From contig OZ020524.1 in NCBI GenBank assembly GCA_963971425.1, forward strand, positions 8,745,845 to 8,809,844: a stretch of DNA of 64,000 nt, given 5' to 3'. A program made the position numbers and the translations under genes. Source of the stretch: Bryoerythrophyllum caledonicum. Taxonomy: Eukaryota; Streptophyta; Bryopsida; Pottiales; Pottiaceae. Below, in pieces: positions 45,836 through 56,772 of the stretch. How positions within the stretch are numbered: the stretch's first letter is position 1; each line of letters starts with the position of its first letter. The notes under the pieces were generated by a model. The model ran no database searches, had not been told where the DNA came from, and was given only the letters and a program-made list of their open reading frames with translations.

Positions 45836-46532
45836 GGCTTCTGGTGCGAGCATGGGTTTGTAGTTAATATACAAATTGTGATGGCAAGGCCTATCGAGAC
45901 TCTAGTCTTTTGTAATCTAAATCTAGAGGTAACAACAAAGGTAGATCACATTTAGCAATGAAAGCAACATTCATCAAGTTTTGGATTGTTCATTCACAAT
46001 AGGATTTGAGAGTTGGGTTATTGATCTCGTGAGGCAAGATATAATCGCCTTACGAATGCTCAAGAAACGTGCTCATATGCATCTCTCAACAAGTATGCCA
46101 TCCATTTCAAAGCATGGACTATGTTGATCTTAGCTACAACCACGGTCCTTCGGATGGCTTTGAGTGGACAAGTGACCTTAGTGGTCGGTTGCAACTTGCT
46201 GACGAGACCAAGGAGGCCTGCCGGTGCGGGCACCTCCCAAGCATGTGACAATCCTCACTCAGTTTCACGAAAGGATATCGATGAGTGGATTGCACAATTT
46301 CTTCTATTGAATGTTGTGGCTCTTGGTTTCACGAGATGTTGCTGTAGACATGACATCGAAGCTGAGCTAAGAAATTGAGGGTGCAATCCTTAAGAACATC
46401 TCATTAAGTGAGTGTTTTCATTCTCAATGGCCAATCGTCAGTCAGAAATCAACATTTTATCCACAAAAGCATTTACCTAGGGTGTAGATTTAACGAGCCC
46501 GGTACCTGACTTAATATTTCATTTCGTTTTGT

Positions 46533-46656
46533 AAAGGGAGATATGGTCAACTTGAGGGACGCCATTGCTGCCACAGGTGCATCTATAACTTATTAAAGGG
46601 AGATATGGTCAACTTGAGGGACGCCATTGCTGCCACAGGTGCATCTATAACTTATT
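46533..46656 (+). repeat. perfect 62-bp tandem duplication
   Basis: Two adjacent identical 62-bp copies start 'aaagggagatatgg' and end 'ataacttatt'. The absence of differences points to a very recent event or an assembly duplication. Confidence 0.95.
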
Positions 46657-47007
46657 AAAAGTGGCTTTTTATGCACTCAATCTCCGATTTATCGTTTCTG
46701 AATTTGATTTTTTTTAAGTTCAAGAGCTTCTATTCCTGCAAAAAAAAGAGGCTAGATCGATGTATTATTGGCTTTGAAGCCAATGCACTCATTTTTTAGG
46801 CTCTTCTTTTGCTCTTCAAGAAGATGCAACAATTTTATCAATTCCAGCCAGATCAAATAATGTCTTTGGTGAAGATGAGGTTCCAATTTGTCATGTGGCA
46901 AAGCGCAACCGTTTGAGTAAGTAAGTTCATTCTTTTTATGATTTTGCCGTCTTTATACTGGAATCATTTTAATTTATCTTTACTTATATTACCTATTCTT
47001 TGGCAAA

Positions 47008-47190
47008 TTGATGGCCTCCGCCATGTCTCCTCCAAAGTCATTTACACTTCCGACATATGCCGAGACTATTGCACATGCCTTTGCTACAACACATTTTCCT
47101 CCGTCAGTTTACAGGGGCTGTGGTTTCAACCCTGGCGTTAATAAGTTTGTATATGTAGTAGCAATAGAGGGTAGTGAAAATTCAACTTAG
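47008..47190 (+). CDS. hypothetical ORF, 60 aa
   Basis: MMASAMSPPKSFTLPTYAET to VAIEGSENST has balanced codon use and is GC-richer than its surroundings. There is no recognised domain, and it may be an exon fragment. Flanks (46657-50160) are AT-rich with no other supported feature. A GC-rich patch at 48250-48550 begins with 'tgctcaccgctcacg', which matches the reverse complement of 42821-42840 near the start of the pseudogene. Confidence 0.15.
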   Translation: MMASAMSPPKSFTLPTYAETIAHAFATTHFPPSVYRGCGFNPGVNKFVYVVAIEGSENST

Positions 47191-47199
47191 ATTATTTGT

Positions 47200-50160
47200 A
47201 TGAGTTGTTGTGATTTATGTGGCTTTGGTTTTATGAGTATTATTCCTCTCTCTTATTTATATATTTTGTACTTCATTCATTGGCTTCATATACGGTATTG
47301 AGATTCTCTATCCTAGATTTTGATTTATGACAAATATATATCCCATATATACGTTTTTATTGGTGATTGGTTGTAAACATGAACTAAATTTTCCTTCAAT
47401 ATTAGCAATTTGTATTTATCTTGATGTGTTTGACATAGTTCAATGTCTGGCATTATTGGTCTATGATAACTAAGTCATGTATATAGAGCAAGAATAGACA
47501 GAGCTCAATAGGAACCACAATTATTTAACAACCTAGGGGTGAAAAGTCACAATCCTTTACCGTTTGGGAGTTTGAAACTCTAAAACAATCAAAAGGTGTT
47601 CACCATAGAGTAGCTAAAAATAAAACTTTCATTTTTTGATATTTCATTATTGACCACATAAGGTGCAAAAAGTTGTAGGAAATAATAAGATAATTGAAAA
47701 ATAGAAAGTATCATAAATAGACTCATACATAAAAGATACTTACTTTCATTCTTATCAACATATAGTAAAGGATGTTAGTGAATGAAAATAAGAGCGTGGG
47801 ATAATAAAAAAAATGCCTAAATGATATAAGTTAGTATTTTTTTTTTAAATCACATGTAGAGGGTGCTGGTAATGGTGACCCTACCGTGACATCTTGTCAC
47901 AAAATATCTAAACATGTCAATGTCCCGTATCATTTGTCAAAGCAAAGTAAGTAATGGACTCCCTATTTAACTTCATCCATATGTATTTATCCACGGTAGT
48001 AGGCATCCTTTATTACCCTCTCTCATTGTATTTATCATTGTAAGGATTTTTTATTGCACTTTCAATCTTTCCTGACATTTAATTCCACAGCAATAGGATA
48101 GTATACTCTACTACCAATATTTGTAATTCCTAAAGAATGTAAATATCGTCCTCCGGTTATAGGATTACAAAATAATAATCAACTACCGTACTTGATAAAA
48201 TTCCACGGCTTTAGGCCCTAATAGTTTTTAATTCCAAAAATAAAACAAATACTTGCCTATAGTTCTCTGCTCACCGCTCACGCTGATTTCTCTCCGACCG
48301 CTCACACGGTCAAGTTTTCCGACTGCCCGATCGAAGGCCCCGATGGATCGGACGGCTGCGACCAACTATATAGTGATCGGGCAGTGCGTGTCAAATCTGC
48401 GGCTGCTCTTGGCCGTCCACCACGTCGTCTGTCCCCATGATTAGCGGACGGTGACCTGGACACCATGGCTCGAAACTTGAGTCCCCTCCTCTCCCGCCTC
48501 TCTTCTCTTTGAATCCCTTTGTAACCCAAAGGTGCAGGGTGAGAGACGTTTTGCAACTGTCCTTTTTGGGTTCAAGAACATCACACGTGCAATCTAAATG
48601 TGGATATACAGGCACATTAATTGTTGCACAGAAGAATGTCTTCAAGATTTGATGTTGATCACCTGAAGATCCTTGGCATGCACTCAAACATCTTTTAATT
48701 TTAAATGTTTTTTAATCAAGTATAAAACAATATGGGAATTTTGGCTCCACGAATGGCTGCTCGCTTGAGGGGCCCGCATGTCCCAATGCGAGGGCAAGGT
48801 TTATCGCCCGGGTGGACATTCCATTCCTAGTATCCTATGCTTGCGGTTTGAGGTAAATGATAGAAAATCACTTTTAGGTTTTCAAAGCTTCCACCGGAAA
48901 TATAAACATTCTAGAGGGACGGCCTCCGCGTGGGTTTCCCTTGTTCTTTCCCCTCGTGCTGTAAACGTTTGCCTTCGTTTGAACCAAAAGAAAAGAAAAG
49001 GAAGGAAGAAGAAAAAAATGATTTATCCTAGCTTCATAAAAAAGCTAATGACGTTTGATGATGTTATGAAGGAAAAAAGATTGCAATTCATGGACGTGTC
49101 ATTTGCAAATTTTGCATTTCCAAATTCCAAATAATCATTTTAAACAAAATTTTAAAATAAAATCAAATAATGAGTTCTACAGCATACATAAGAAATGAAG
49201 ATTTATAAAATCACAAAAAAAAATGTATGCATGTCCATTGTACAATGATTGTCATGATCATTGATGGTCTTGCATCACTTCAATTCTCAAAGAAAACATT
49301 ACAAGGATTTAGAAACAATCATTATAACTATATACAAATATTTATATGTGTCTATATGTATATTAGAACCCGTATAAAATTTCAAAAGTCATAAATTTCC
49401 TTGGGGCTTGTCTTTTGAATGATATGTATCTTTTATTGTCCATTGTATTTTCTAATAGGTCTTGATAAAAAATTAGGAAACTTCTAAAATCAAGGGATAA
49501 GAAATGTGTGGGTGGAACATAATATGTCTATTACCCAATGTTAAATATGTGGGTCACAAAACTATTGCATTCCCAATATATAAATTTTGGAGAGATGAGA
49601 ACAGAGAATTCCTCAATCTAAAGGTGCATATGAAAATCATAAATGGACATAAGCCATGTATATAGAATATTGTGAATCTTTGTGTTTGTTTTGGTTTTTG
49701 AATAGGTCTTCATAAGCATGGGAATGAGAAAATCTTGGTTGGTAGATAATGGTGCAAGGACATACACATGCATGGCAATGAGCATATGGCACTACCGTAT
49801 GTTAAGTGTGGTGTATAGAATATTTTATAAATCTGATATGAATTCAACTATTTATATTCATTTAATATCACCTTACATTTCTTGGGTTATGATGAAACTA
49901 TCACTATTTTTGAAACTTTATGTGAGAATCATTATATATAAATCCAAAAATCTAAAATAACATGGCCTTGAAGTTGATGTGTAGAAAAACATTGGGGTTT
50001 TTTGTAATCACTTTATATTTGATTTAGAAAAAAATTAAATAGTTTCAACAACTACTTTACCACCTTCCATGGTTTGACCACTCACAAGCTTTCAAATTTT
50101 TATAGCATGGGGAGTGATATTTCAATGATTGTATATTTTACGGCCTTACCCTTTACATTG
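47200..50160. other. AT-rich intergenic DNA
   Basis: Apart from the GC-rich patch at 48250-48550 and an unrecognised 118-codon frame (48778-49134), no gene or repeat could be supported. Confidence 0.4.
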
Positions 50161-50164
50161 TTCG

Positions 50165-50445
50165 GCATGAGTAAGGAGGAAAACAAAAACTTTTGCTTTT
50201 GAGACTTAGCTATAGGATCTTAATAAAGACCTATTTACGGATGTCATCAAAAGATTTCACTAACTTTTTTTGTAGGGAGTGAAGGATTACAGGGTTTGAG
50301 GTAGAAAATAAGGTTCATTTCATCCTGGTGTTTAGCAAATGAGCACAATTTGACTTCACTTGCTCTATAGTTTTTGCACTACACGAGATCTATGATTATT
50401 ACCACCATGTTAATCATAATGTTATGTCCTTGTACTATTGTACAC
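50165..50445 (-). mobile_element. family P MITE, degraded fragment
   Basis: The reverse-oriented right half of the family is seen: 'gctataggatctta', 'ttgacttcact', 'cactacacgagatctatgattattaccaccatgtta' in broken words, and 'ttatgtcctt'. No termini are kept. Confidence 0.5.
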
Positions 50446-50514
50446 CGATTTTATGGGTGCCCGCTTGGAGGCCCACTTTTCATTAATACAAGGGCAAGTT
50501 CAATTGTTAGAGTA

Positions 50515-51120
50515 CTCATTGCCAAGTATTGTACAATGGAGTGACATCCAAATTGGCGCCTTGTGCGATTCCAAGGATAGTATCCACACTACTGCCAACT
50601 TCAACACCCTCTTGAAGGCTGAGAAATTGTTATTTTACCTTGAAATTTTAGACCTACAATCACATATATGTTGAAAACATGTGCCTCAAATTTCAAGGCC
50701 AGAAGATTCATTCAAAAAAAGATATTCAAGATTTACCAACAAGGGTAGTTGTAAGAAAAGTTTCACAGCTGCCAACTTTGACACCCTCCCAAGGATTGAA
50801 GAATTTTTCTTTTCCCATGGAATTTTCGGAGTGGAAACACCTTTATGTTGATTACACTTGTGAAAAAACTCAAGTCCAAAAGACCCAAAAGAAAATGATA
50901 TTCCAAATCTACCAACAGGTGTAGTTGTGAGAAACAAAGGGGAAAATCGTTTCACAACTTCCAACTTTGACGGCCTCCGTAGGGCTGATAGTTTTTTATT
51001 TTAACATGAAAGTTTTGTCACAAGATCATTGTTATGTTGATAACATATGTGAGAAGTTTCAAGGCCAAAAGATACACAAAAAAATAGTTATTCAAAATCT
51101 ACCAACGTGTATAACTGCAA
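50515..51120 (+). repeat. dispersed repeat R155, copy 2, with three ~155-bp units
   Basis: Three successive units carry 'tttcaaggcca.aagat', 'aaaaaa.atattcaa.atctaccaac' and 'gtttcac..ctgccaactttgac'. The first two match the locus at 18180-19010. Frames within differ between units, so it is not coding. Confidence 0.7.
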
Positions 51121-51667
51121 TAATCAATTCAAGGACGTGGTGAAAATGTTGAAATTTCTGACACCTCATGCTTCCTCATTGAACTTATCCATGTGACACA
51201 ACGCTTATTCATAAATCATCTAAAAAAAATCAATAACATCCAAATATAGAAGTGTAAAGTTGTGACATCAAGAACACGCAATTAAGCAATTATGCACTTG
51301 GCCAAGTGCATTGGTTGGTGGTAAAAGAACAACGTGTTTTTGCTCAAAACTTTTTTTTTAAATTATAAAAATTGTAAACCGTTTTGAAGTGAATTTACTT
51401 GTCTTTTGTATTCAACATTGGCATTTTCATGTGCACATAAGTGACATGTTTTCTTTGTTTTGGTTTAAAAGACATCTTGAATGTTGTCATACGTTATTAC
51501 ACAAGTGAATTTGCTATACAAAAACTAACTTGATTCTTATCCAAGATGACTTGTAAGGCGATGTGTACATTTGACTATTTCCTTTCTTGTCTAAGAAATA
51601 GATCCTGGATGCATCTATTGCAAATTGAACCGCGTCATTGCAAGGACTCTTAGAGAATTTTTACATT

Positions 51668-51870
51668 GTTTCCTTGAACATAATGTAGACCAAAGTGGTT
51701 GAAGTGGGTTTCTACACTACATGGAAATCAACATGCAACCATTGACTGGCACACACTTGCTTATAAATGAATATGCAATGAGAAGTTGACATGCATGTGC
51801 TTGATGTGAAGTAGTGTGGGTGATCCACATCAATAATAAATCCTCACTATACAAAGTGAATGGTGTAGTG
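51668..51870. mobile_element. family M2 MITE, copy 2
   Basis: It matches 26390-26588 through 'tgactggcacacacttgctta', 'gacatgcatgtgctt' and 'gatccacatcaataat', and ends CACTATACAAAGTGAATGGTG. A further partial end ('cctcactatacaaagtgg') repeats at about 51897. Confidence 0.65.
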
Positions 51871-52146
51871 GCTAAATCTATATGGCAATAATGAATCCTC
51901 ACTATACAAAGTGGAGGCTTTGAGGGAAGCGTGTCATCGACTGTTGGAATAGATGGCTTTTGAGACATCTTGCGACGTCACAAATGCCACTACAATCTAA
52001 CTAATCCGAAACACATGTCACGGAAGTGGGCGCTCGACTCATCCACTTCTGCGATCCACCAGCTGTGGCTCTCCCAGATTCTGTCAATTTTTGGTCGTGC
52101 CATAACGCTACACTCAAAAAACCTGTATATCATTACAAAACGATAG

Positions 52147-52905
52147 TCACTATTAATATGGAATAAGAATTTTTGAACCTCCACTCATTGCACAATTTTT
52201 TTGAATATGCTACACCCCTTGTCTACCTCTAAAAACTTTTGCACTACACAAGATCTAAATCCAATACCATCGTGTTAAGCATGTTGTTAGTTCTTTGGTG
52301 AAATAGCATATTAATCCAAGTCAATTATTTTCACACATTGTCACACATTTTCGGCCATGGTACCAACAAATCTTCTACCTTTCCACATAAAACTTTGAGA
52401 TCTTTGTATGAATCACTTTTGATTTTTTCTACGGCATTATGTGATGTAAACCTTCTTATTGACCATTCAGATTCTCAATTCAAACAATATTAAGTTCACA
52501 AAAAAATATAACGTGAATTGAGAATTTTTGAACCTTCACTCATTGCACAATTTTTTTGAATATGCTACACTCCTTGTCTACCTCTCAAAATTGGTATATA
52601 GCAAACTAACATCATGCTTAACATTATGGTAATTAATTGAGACCTTATATAGTGCAAAAATTGGACACTAATTGAAGTCAAAGTCTGCTGATCCAGTAAA
52701 CGCAGGGAAGAAAATGAACCTTTTCTCTACTTCAAACATTATAATCTTTCAATCCGTGCGGTAAAACTTTATGAAATTTTTTGAGTGTATTATTTGACAA
52801 GTAAGGATCGAGATCCTACGGTTAAAACTACAAAAAAAACTTTATTTTGTCTTCCTTGCTAATGCACTAAAAAAAGCATTTTTAACGATTTTTGGTTGAG
52901 ATATT
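52147..52905 (+). mobile_element. family P MITE mosaic
   Basis: A short fragment (52147-52305) is joined to a 5'-truncated copy (52306-52905) holding the whole order from 'aaatagcatattaa' through 'ttttcacacattgtcacac', 'ctacactccttgtctacctct' and 'ctttcaatccgtgcgg' to 'gagatcctacggttaaaact'. The terminal TTAGGGGTTAA is lost. Confidence 0.65.
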
Positions 52906-53445
52906 CTCAACATCATTTATTGACCAAGGTACTTTGGGTATCAATAGCGAGGGTATCACCACCAGGGTATGAGTTCATAGGTACCAATACCCGGTTTACA
53001 ACCGAGGTATCAATTTAGGGTATCAATTAGGGTTTGGTATTAGGGTTTTGGAAATGTGGGTATCAATGAAGGATATCAATCCTTTGCAAGTTTGGGGAGT
53101 CCTAGGAGGGGTGTGCGCACGCACACCCCTGGCAGTAGTTGTGAGGGAGGCTGTGAGTGTGAGAGAGAGGGTTTGGAGGAGGGAGAGGATGTGAGAGGCT
53201 TGTGGGTTTGTGAGAGAGGGGCTTGTGAGGGCGGAGGGTGAGGAGAGAAGAGTTGTGAGGGAGAGGAATGGAGGGGAGGTGTGAGGGAGAGAAGTTGTGG
53301 GCGCCTAGGGTTTGGGTGTGAGAGTAGCCGCTACCTTGCGCCGCGCCTGCCGCAGGGGCTGCGCTTGCGCACCCGCTTCCCGCAACGAGAGAATCCTCTC
53401 CAACCACGGAACGTGAGGAAAATGGAGGGAGTTAGGGTTTGGTAC

Positions 53446-53560
53446 CGTTCTGGAGCGCAATGTTGGAGTTCTCGGTGTCGACGGTGTAGAGGATGCCCTC
53501 GTAGCGAATCTCGCTCTTGGACGTGAGGCTGCTGATGTAGGAGTCGGCCGTGTTGGGCCC
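53446..53560 (-). pseudogene. LSM14-domain fragment (decapping factor DCP5-like)
   Basis: The minus-strand frame reads [20 protein letters not shown] then [16 protein letters not shown], ending at a G/GTACC donor-like site (53446/53445). This is the N-terminal Sm-like LSM14 domain of Scd6/Rap55/DCP5 proteins, P-body mRNA decapping and translation regulators. Three residues normally between SYxG and LTSK are missing, the rest of the domain after the splice site is absent, and an in-frame TAG lies upstream without an ATG. It is therefore a captured exon fragment. Confidence 0.8.
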
Positions 53561-53596
53561 GCGCCCGCGCCTCAAGGCGCCCTGCTACCTCGGACA

Positions 53597-53708
53597 CGAT
53601 CTCCGCGATATGCCGAACGTCACGCACGGGCACCAACACGTGGCAGCACAGGTCGCAGTCGCTACAGCACCCGCACAGCGACGAGTTCCATTCCCCGGGC
53701 TTGTGCAT
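53597..53708 (-). pseudogene. PLAC8-family (plant cadmium resistance-like) fragment
   Basis: Frame 1 gives KPGEWNSSLCGCCSDCDLCC, frame 2 gives TCWCPCVTFG, and frame 1 again gives [11 protein letters not shown]. Together these follow the PLAC8 order (W-x-x-x-LC-x-C-x-x-D-x-x-x-CC, TCWCPC(V/I)TFG, IAEI). Two small indels explain the frame changes. PLAC8/PCR proteins are small membrane proteins linked to metal transport and cell-size control. Only the first half of the domain is present. Confidence 0.8.
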
Positions 53709-53748
53709 CTGGACGAGGCTACCCTGGGGGACTCCAACGCTGCAGGGT

Positions 53749-53930
53749 CTCGCGCCTGCGCCCGCTTGGAGGGTTGCTTCCGCGCCTGCATCCGCCAGGA
53801 GGGCTGCCTCCGCGCATGCGCCCGCTGGGAGGGCGGCGCCTCCGCGCCTACATCCGTCGGGAGGGCTTCCTCACGCCTGCGCCCGCTGGGAGGGCTGCGC
53901 CTAACGGGAGGGTTGTCGCACGAGAGACGC
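53749..53930 (+). repeat. degenerate GC-rich minisatellite, ~30-36-bp units
   Basis: Repeats contain 'gcgcctgcgcccgctgggaggg' in variants ('gcctgc', 'cccgctgggaggg', 'tgcctccgcg'), giving a pseudo-peptide pattern ACARLEGCFR, ACIRQEGCLR, ACARWEGG. Frames here are by-products. Confidence 0.75.
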
Positions 53931-53946
53931 CGCGAGGGCTGCTGCG

Positions 53947-54109
53947 CCGCTAAGCCGCAATGAGGAAAATCCTTAACTCACCAAGTCCTAAAAATTTCCG
54001 TTTAATTGAAACCCTAAACTCACAAAGTTCTTCCTCACCGCCGTCAAGAGGTGGCACGCGACAGAAACTCACGAAGGCCAGGACGTTTTCCTACGGATGG
54101 AGGAGCACC
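53947..54109 (+). repeat. 163-bp sequence identical to 54310-54472 (left of gap)
   Basis: The sequence from 'ccgctaagccgc' to 'ggaggagcacc' is repeated without a mismatch on the other side of the N run, at an offset of 363 bp. It ends exactly at the gap. Confidence 0.98.
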
Positions 54110-54309
54110 NNNNNNNNNNNNNNNNNNNNNNNNNNNNNNNNNNNNNNNNNNNNNNNNNNNNNNNNNNNNNNNNNNNNNNNNNNNNNNNNNNNNNNNNNNN
54201 NNNNNNNNNNNNNNNNNNNNNNNNNNNNNNNNNNNNNNNNNNNNNNNNNNNNNNNNNNNNNNNNNNNNNNNNNNNNNNNNNNNNNNNNNNNNNNNNNNNN
54301 NNNNNNNNN
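54110..54309. other. assembly gap, 200 N
   Basis: Exactly 200 unknown bases. The identical 163-bp flanks mean the two contig ends overlap, so the gap is most likely fictitious. Confidence 0.99.
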
Positions 54310-54472
54310 CCGCTAAGCCGCAATGAGGAAAATCCTTAACTCACCAAGTCCTAAAAATTTCCGTTTAATTGAAACCCTAAACTCACAAAGTTCTTCCTCA
54401 CCGCCGTCAAGAGGTGGCACGCGACAGAAACTCACGAAGGCCAGGACGTTTTCCTACGGATGGAGGAGCACC
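54310..54472 (+). repeat. 163-bp sequence identical to 53947-54109 (right of gap)
   Basis: It starts at the first known base after the gap and matches the left flank base for base. Confidence 0.98.
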
Positions 54473-54875
54473 AGCAGTTGGGGGTGTGCGCGCGCACACC
54501 TCCAGCCTACAGTTACTCTATGAGGTGTTGCGCGAATTCCGTGAGAACGGCGGCTAGGTTTTGGGTGTGGCGACTAGGGTTTGGGTGCCTGGGTGTGGCG
54601 GCTAGGGTTTATGCTATACTAAAGACAAGAATTTTTTAACCAAGTACGTAGAAAATTTATTAACTAAACTAATATTGTAGTGATAAACAATAATGCCATC
54701 CATTATACAATATACATGAAATCATACACTTTATATTTGAATTACTCAAAATCCATCGTGTTACAACCGAAAGTTTCTAGCCACTACTAATTTTTATAGT
54801 TGAAAATAATAGGTTTATGAATAATTGCAGCTTTGCAGGGAGACATTTTCCTCCCTGCAACTCAGTCAACGCCAC

Positions 54876-55146
54876 ACCTCAATACACTTTTATTTTTTAC
54901 TTTTGGTGTGCTTGAGGTGTACCTCAAGCACACCTCAACACACTTTTATTTTTTACTTTTGGTTGAAATTCAATGAAAAAAGTAAAAGCGTGTTGAGGTG
55001 TGCTTGAGGTGTACCTCAAGCACACCTCAACACACTTTTATTTTTTACTTTTGGTTGAAATTCAATGAGAAAAGTAAAAGTGTGTTGAGGTATGCTTGAG
55101 GTGTACCTCAAGCACACCTCAACACACTTTTATTTTTTACTTTTAT
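54876..55146. repeat. palindromic tandem array, 92-bp period, 3 units
   Basis: Three near-perfect palindromes centred near 54919, 55011 and 55103 share arms GTGTTGAGGTGTGCTTGAGG and its complement around a 'tgta' centre, extended by AGTAAAAG / CTTTTATT. Arms reach about 30 bp with one or two mismatches, and AT-rich spacers (ggttgaaattcaatgara) separate the units. It would form strong hairpins as RNA or cruciforms as DNA. Confidence 0.9.
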
Positions 55147-55382
55147 TTCTTCTAAATGTACTAAAGTGTACAGATTTTGTACTTTGTATTTGCATGAAAG
55201 CCTTATAAAATGTTCAAATTCATTCATTTTTCATGTCACATAGGTCATTCAAAGATCCACAAAAAATTGAGTTTTTTTGTATTTTTTTCTCATAAATTAT
55301 AATTTTTGTCTATGTGTGAAACTTTGATTCATTCTTTTGGATTTGTTATGAGAAAGTGATGGACAATCTTGTTTTGTGAAGG

Positions 55383-55620
55383 CAATGAAGTGCACTGAAG
55401 TGCAGTGAAGTGCACTTCGAACTATCAATAAAAATTTTAAAAAAATTTAAAAATTAATTTAAAAAAATTTAAAAAAATAAAAACATTAGTGCACTGAAGT
55501 GCACTTCGAACTGTCAATATTTTAAAAAATTATGAAAAAACAATTTTTAAAAAAAATTAAAAATAATAATAAAAATAAATTAGTGCACTGCGAACTGTAC
55601 TGACGTGCAGTTCGCTGCAA
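55383..55620. repeat. GTGCACTGAAG palindromic repeats in AT-rich spacer
   Basis: The word 'gtgcactgaagtgcacttcgaact' recurs (near 55391 and 55490, with 'gtgcactgcgaact' near 55583) between A/T-only spacers. GAAGTGCACTTC is a perfect 12-bp palindrome. Confidence 0.8.
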
Positions 55621-55838
55621 GGCCCACTGGCCGTAAGCGAGCCACAATTCAGCCACTGGCCGCAGCCACTCATGGCATGCCATATGGCATGCTGTGAGTG
55701 GTTTCCGTGCCTTTGTGTGAAGACGGGGCCCCGGGGAACTGCTGAAGTTCCCCATCGACGGGGCCCTGTCACGGGGAAACCCCGCCCCGTGACGTCGTTC
55801 TGGCGCATGTAGTGGGGCGGCTGTGCCACCCCGCCACA

Positions 55839-55884
55839 GCATCTCCACCCCATTTGTCGGGTTGCTCTGGCGGGGTGGAGATGC
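55839..55884. repeat. hairpin with perfect 13-bp GC-rich arms
   Basis: GCATCTCCACCCC (55839-55851) and its exact complement (55872-55884) end a GC-rich segment (about 55610-55889) placed within family P sequence. AGAGCATCTCCACC-like ends occur in plant MITEs. Confidence 0.75.
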
Positions 55885-55889
55885 TCTTA

Positions 55890-56195
55890 ACAAGATGGTA
55901 ATAGATTTAGACCTTGTGTAGTGAAATTTTTTGACACCAACTGAAGTCAAAGTCTGTTGATCCACTAAACGCAGGGAAGAAAATGAACCATTTGCTTGAC
56001 TTCAAACACTATAATCTTTCAATCCGTGTGGTCAAAGTTTATGAAATTTTGAACATGTATTACTTAATAAGCCTTTATGGAGATCCTGCGGTCAGAACTA
56101 AAAATCAAAGTTTTTGTTACCTTCTTTATTAATTGCACTAGAATCCATTAATTTTGAAGTGTTTTTGGTGTAAAACTGTCACGGTACCTTAGGGG
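55890..56195 (+). mobile_element. family P MITE, 3' part
   Basis: It runs from 'ggtaatagatttagacc' through 'caatccgtgtggtcaa' and 'gagatcctgcgg' to TACCTTAGGGG and TTAA (56196-56199). The 5' part is cut by the GC-rich hairpin segment. Confidence 0.7.
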
Positions 56196-56199
56196 TTAA

Positions 56200-56772
56200 A
56201 AGATTGCATCACACATGATCTAGATTCATTATCATCATGTGAGAAATGATATTAGTTTCATTTTATACCAATGTTTAGGGATGCAGAAGACGGGTAGCAT
56301 ATTTAACCCTTAAAGGATCAAGTGTCAAAAATGGGCTTTTCGAAAGTTTGGTCAGGTTCCTATGGTGTCAATTTCCAATATTTCTCTTTGAAATTTTTTC
56401 TGTAGAAAGGCATTACCAAGACTTTAGTGGGAAAACAATTTTAACCTAAATTGGACATTTGATCAAAAAGTCTTAGGGTTTTGAATTTAAAATGGGGAGA
56501 GCAAGCAAGTCGGGCACGTTCAAAAAATTTTGCTAGGACACTCTGTTGAATGTGAGATTTTCAGTACTTGCAACAAATATTATTTCCCTTGATGTTGTCA
56601 AAATAAGTTCTTGTCTTTAGTGAAAAAGAGCATACGAACCCTGGTCAAACATTTTCATACATTGTCAGTCAGTGTTGGGCAAGGTACCAAAAAAACTTCT
56701 TGTTTTCCAATTAAAACCTAGATATTTTATTTTTTTCACTTTTTATTTTTTCCAGAACAATATGTGGTGCAG
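56200..56772 (+). mobile_element. family P MITE fragments (inverted piece plus a 5' part)
   Basis: A short reverse-oriented piece (56200-56302) is followed by TTAA (56303-56306) and a 5' part starting CCCTTAAAGGATC, with 'aagtgtcaaaaatgggc', 'ggtcaggttcctatggtg' and 'gaatgtgagatttt', truncated at about 56772 after 'caatatgtggtg'. Confidence 0.65.

Larger units (their letters stand above)
53100..54505. mobile_element. GC-rich element carrying two host gene fragments (Pack-type candidate)
   Basis: A GC-rich island in AT-rich DNA is bounded by related palindromic motifs: AGGGGTGTGC-GCAC-GCACACCCCT at 53106-53129 and GGTGTGCGCGCGCACACC at about 54483-54500. Inside, on the minus strand, are fragments of PLAC8 and LSM14/DCP5 genes, and a GC-rich minisatellite. 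Gene fragments between inverted termini are typical of Pack-MULE or Pack-TIR elements. The terminus assignment is inference, and the assembly gap inside limits certainty. Confidence 0.5.

Noticed and set aside
53331..53708. 125-codon minus-strand ORF as one protein
   Set aside because: It mixes frame 1 of the PLAC8 fragment with the wrong frame of the LSM14 fragment; it is two captured pieces.
53960..54339. ORFs running through the N gap
   Set aside because: They consist mostly of unknown residues.
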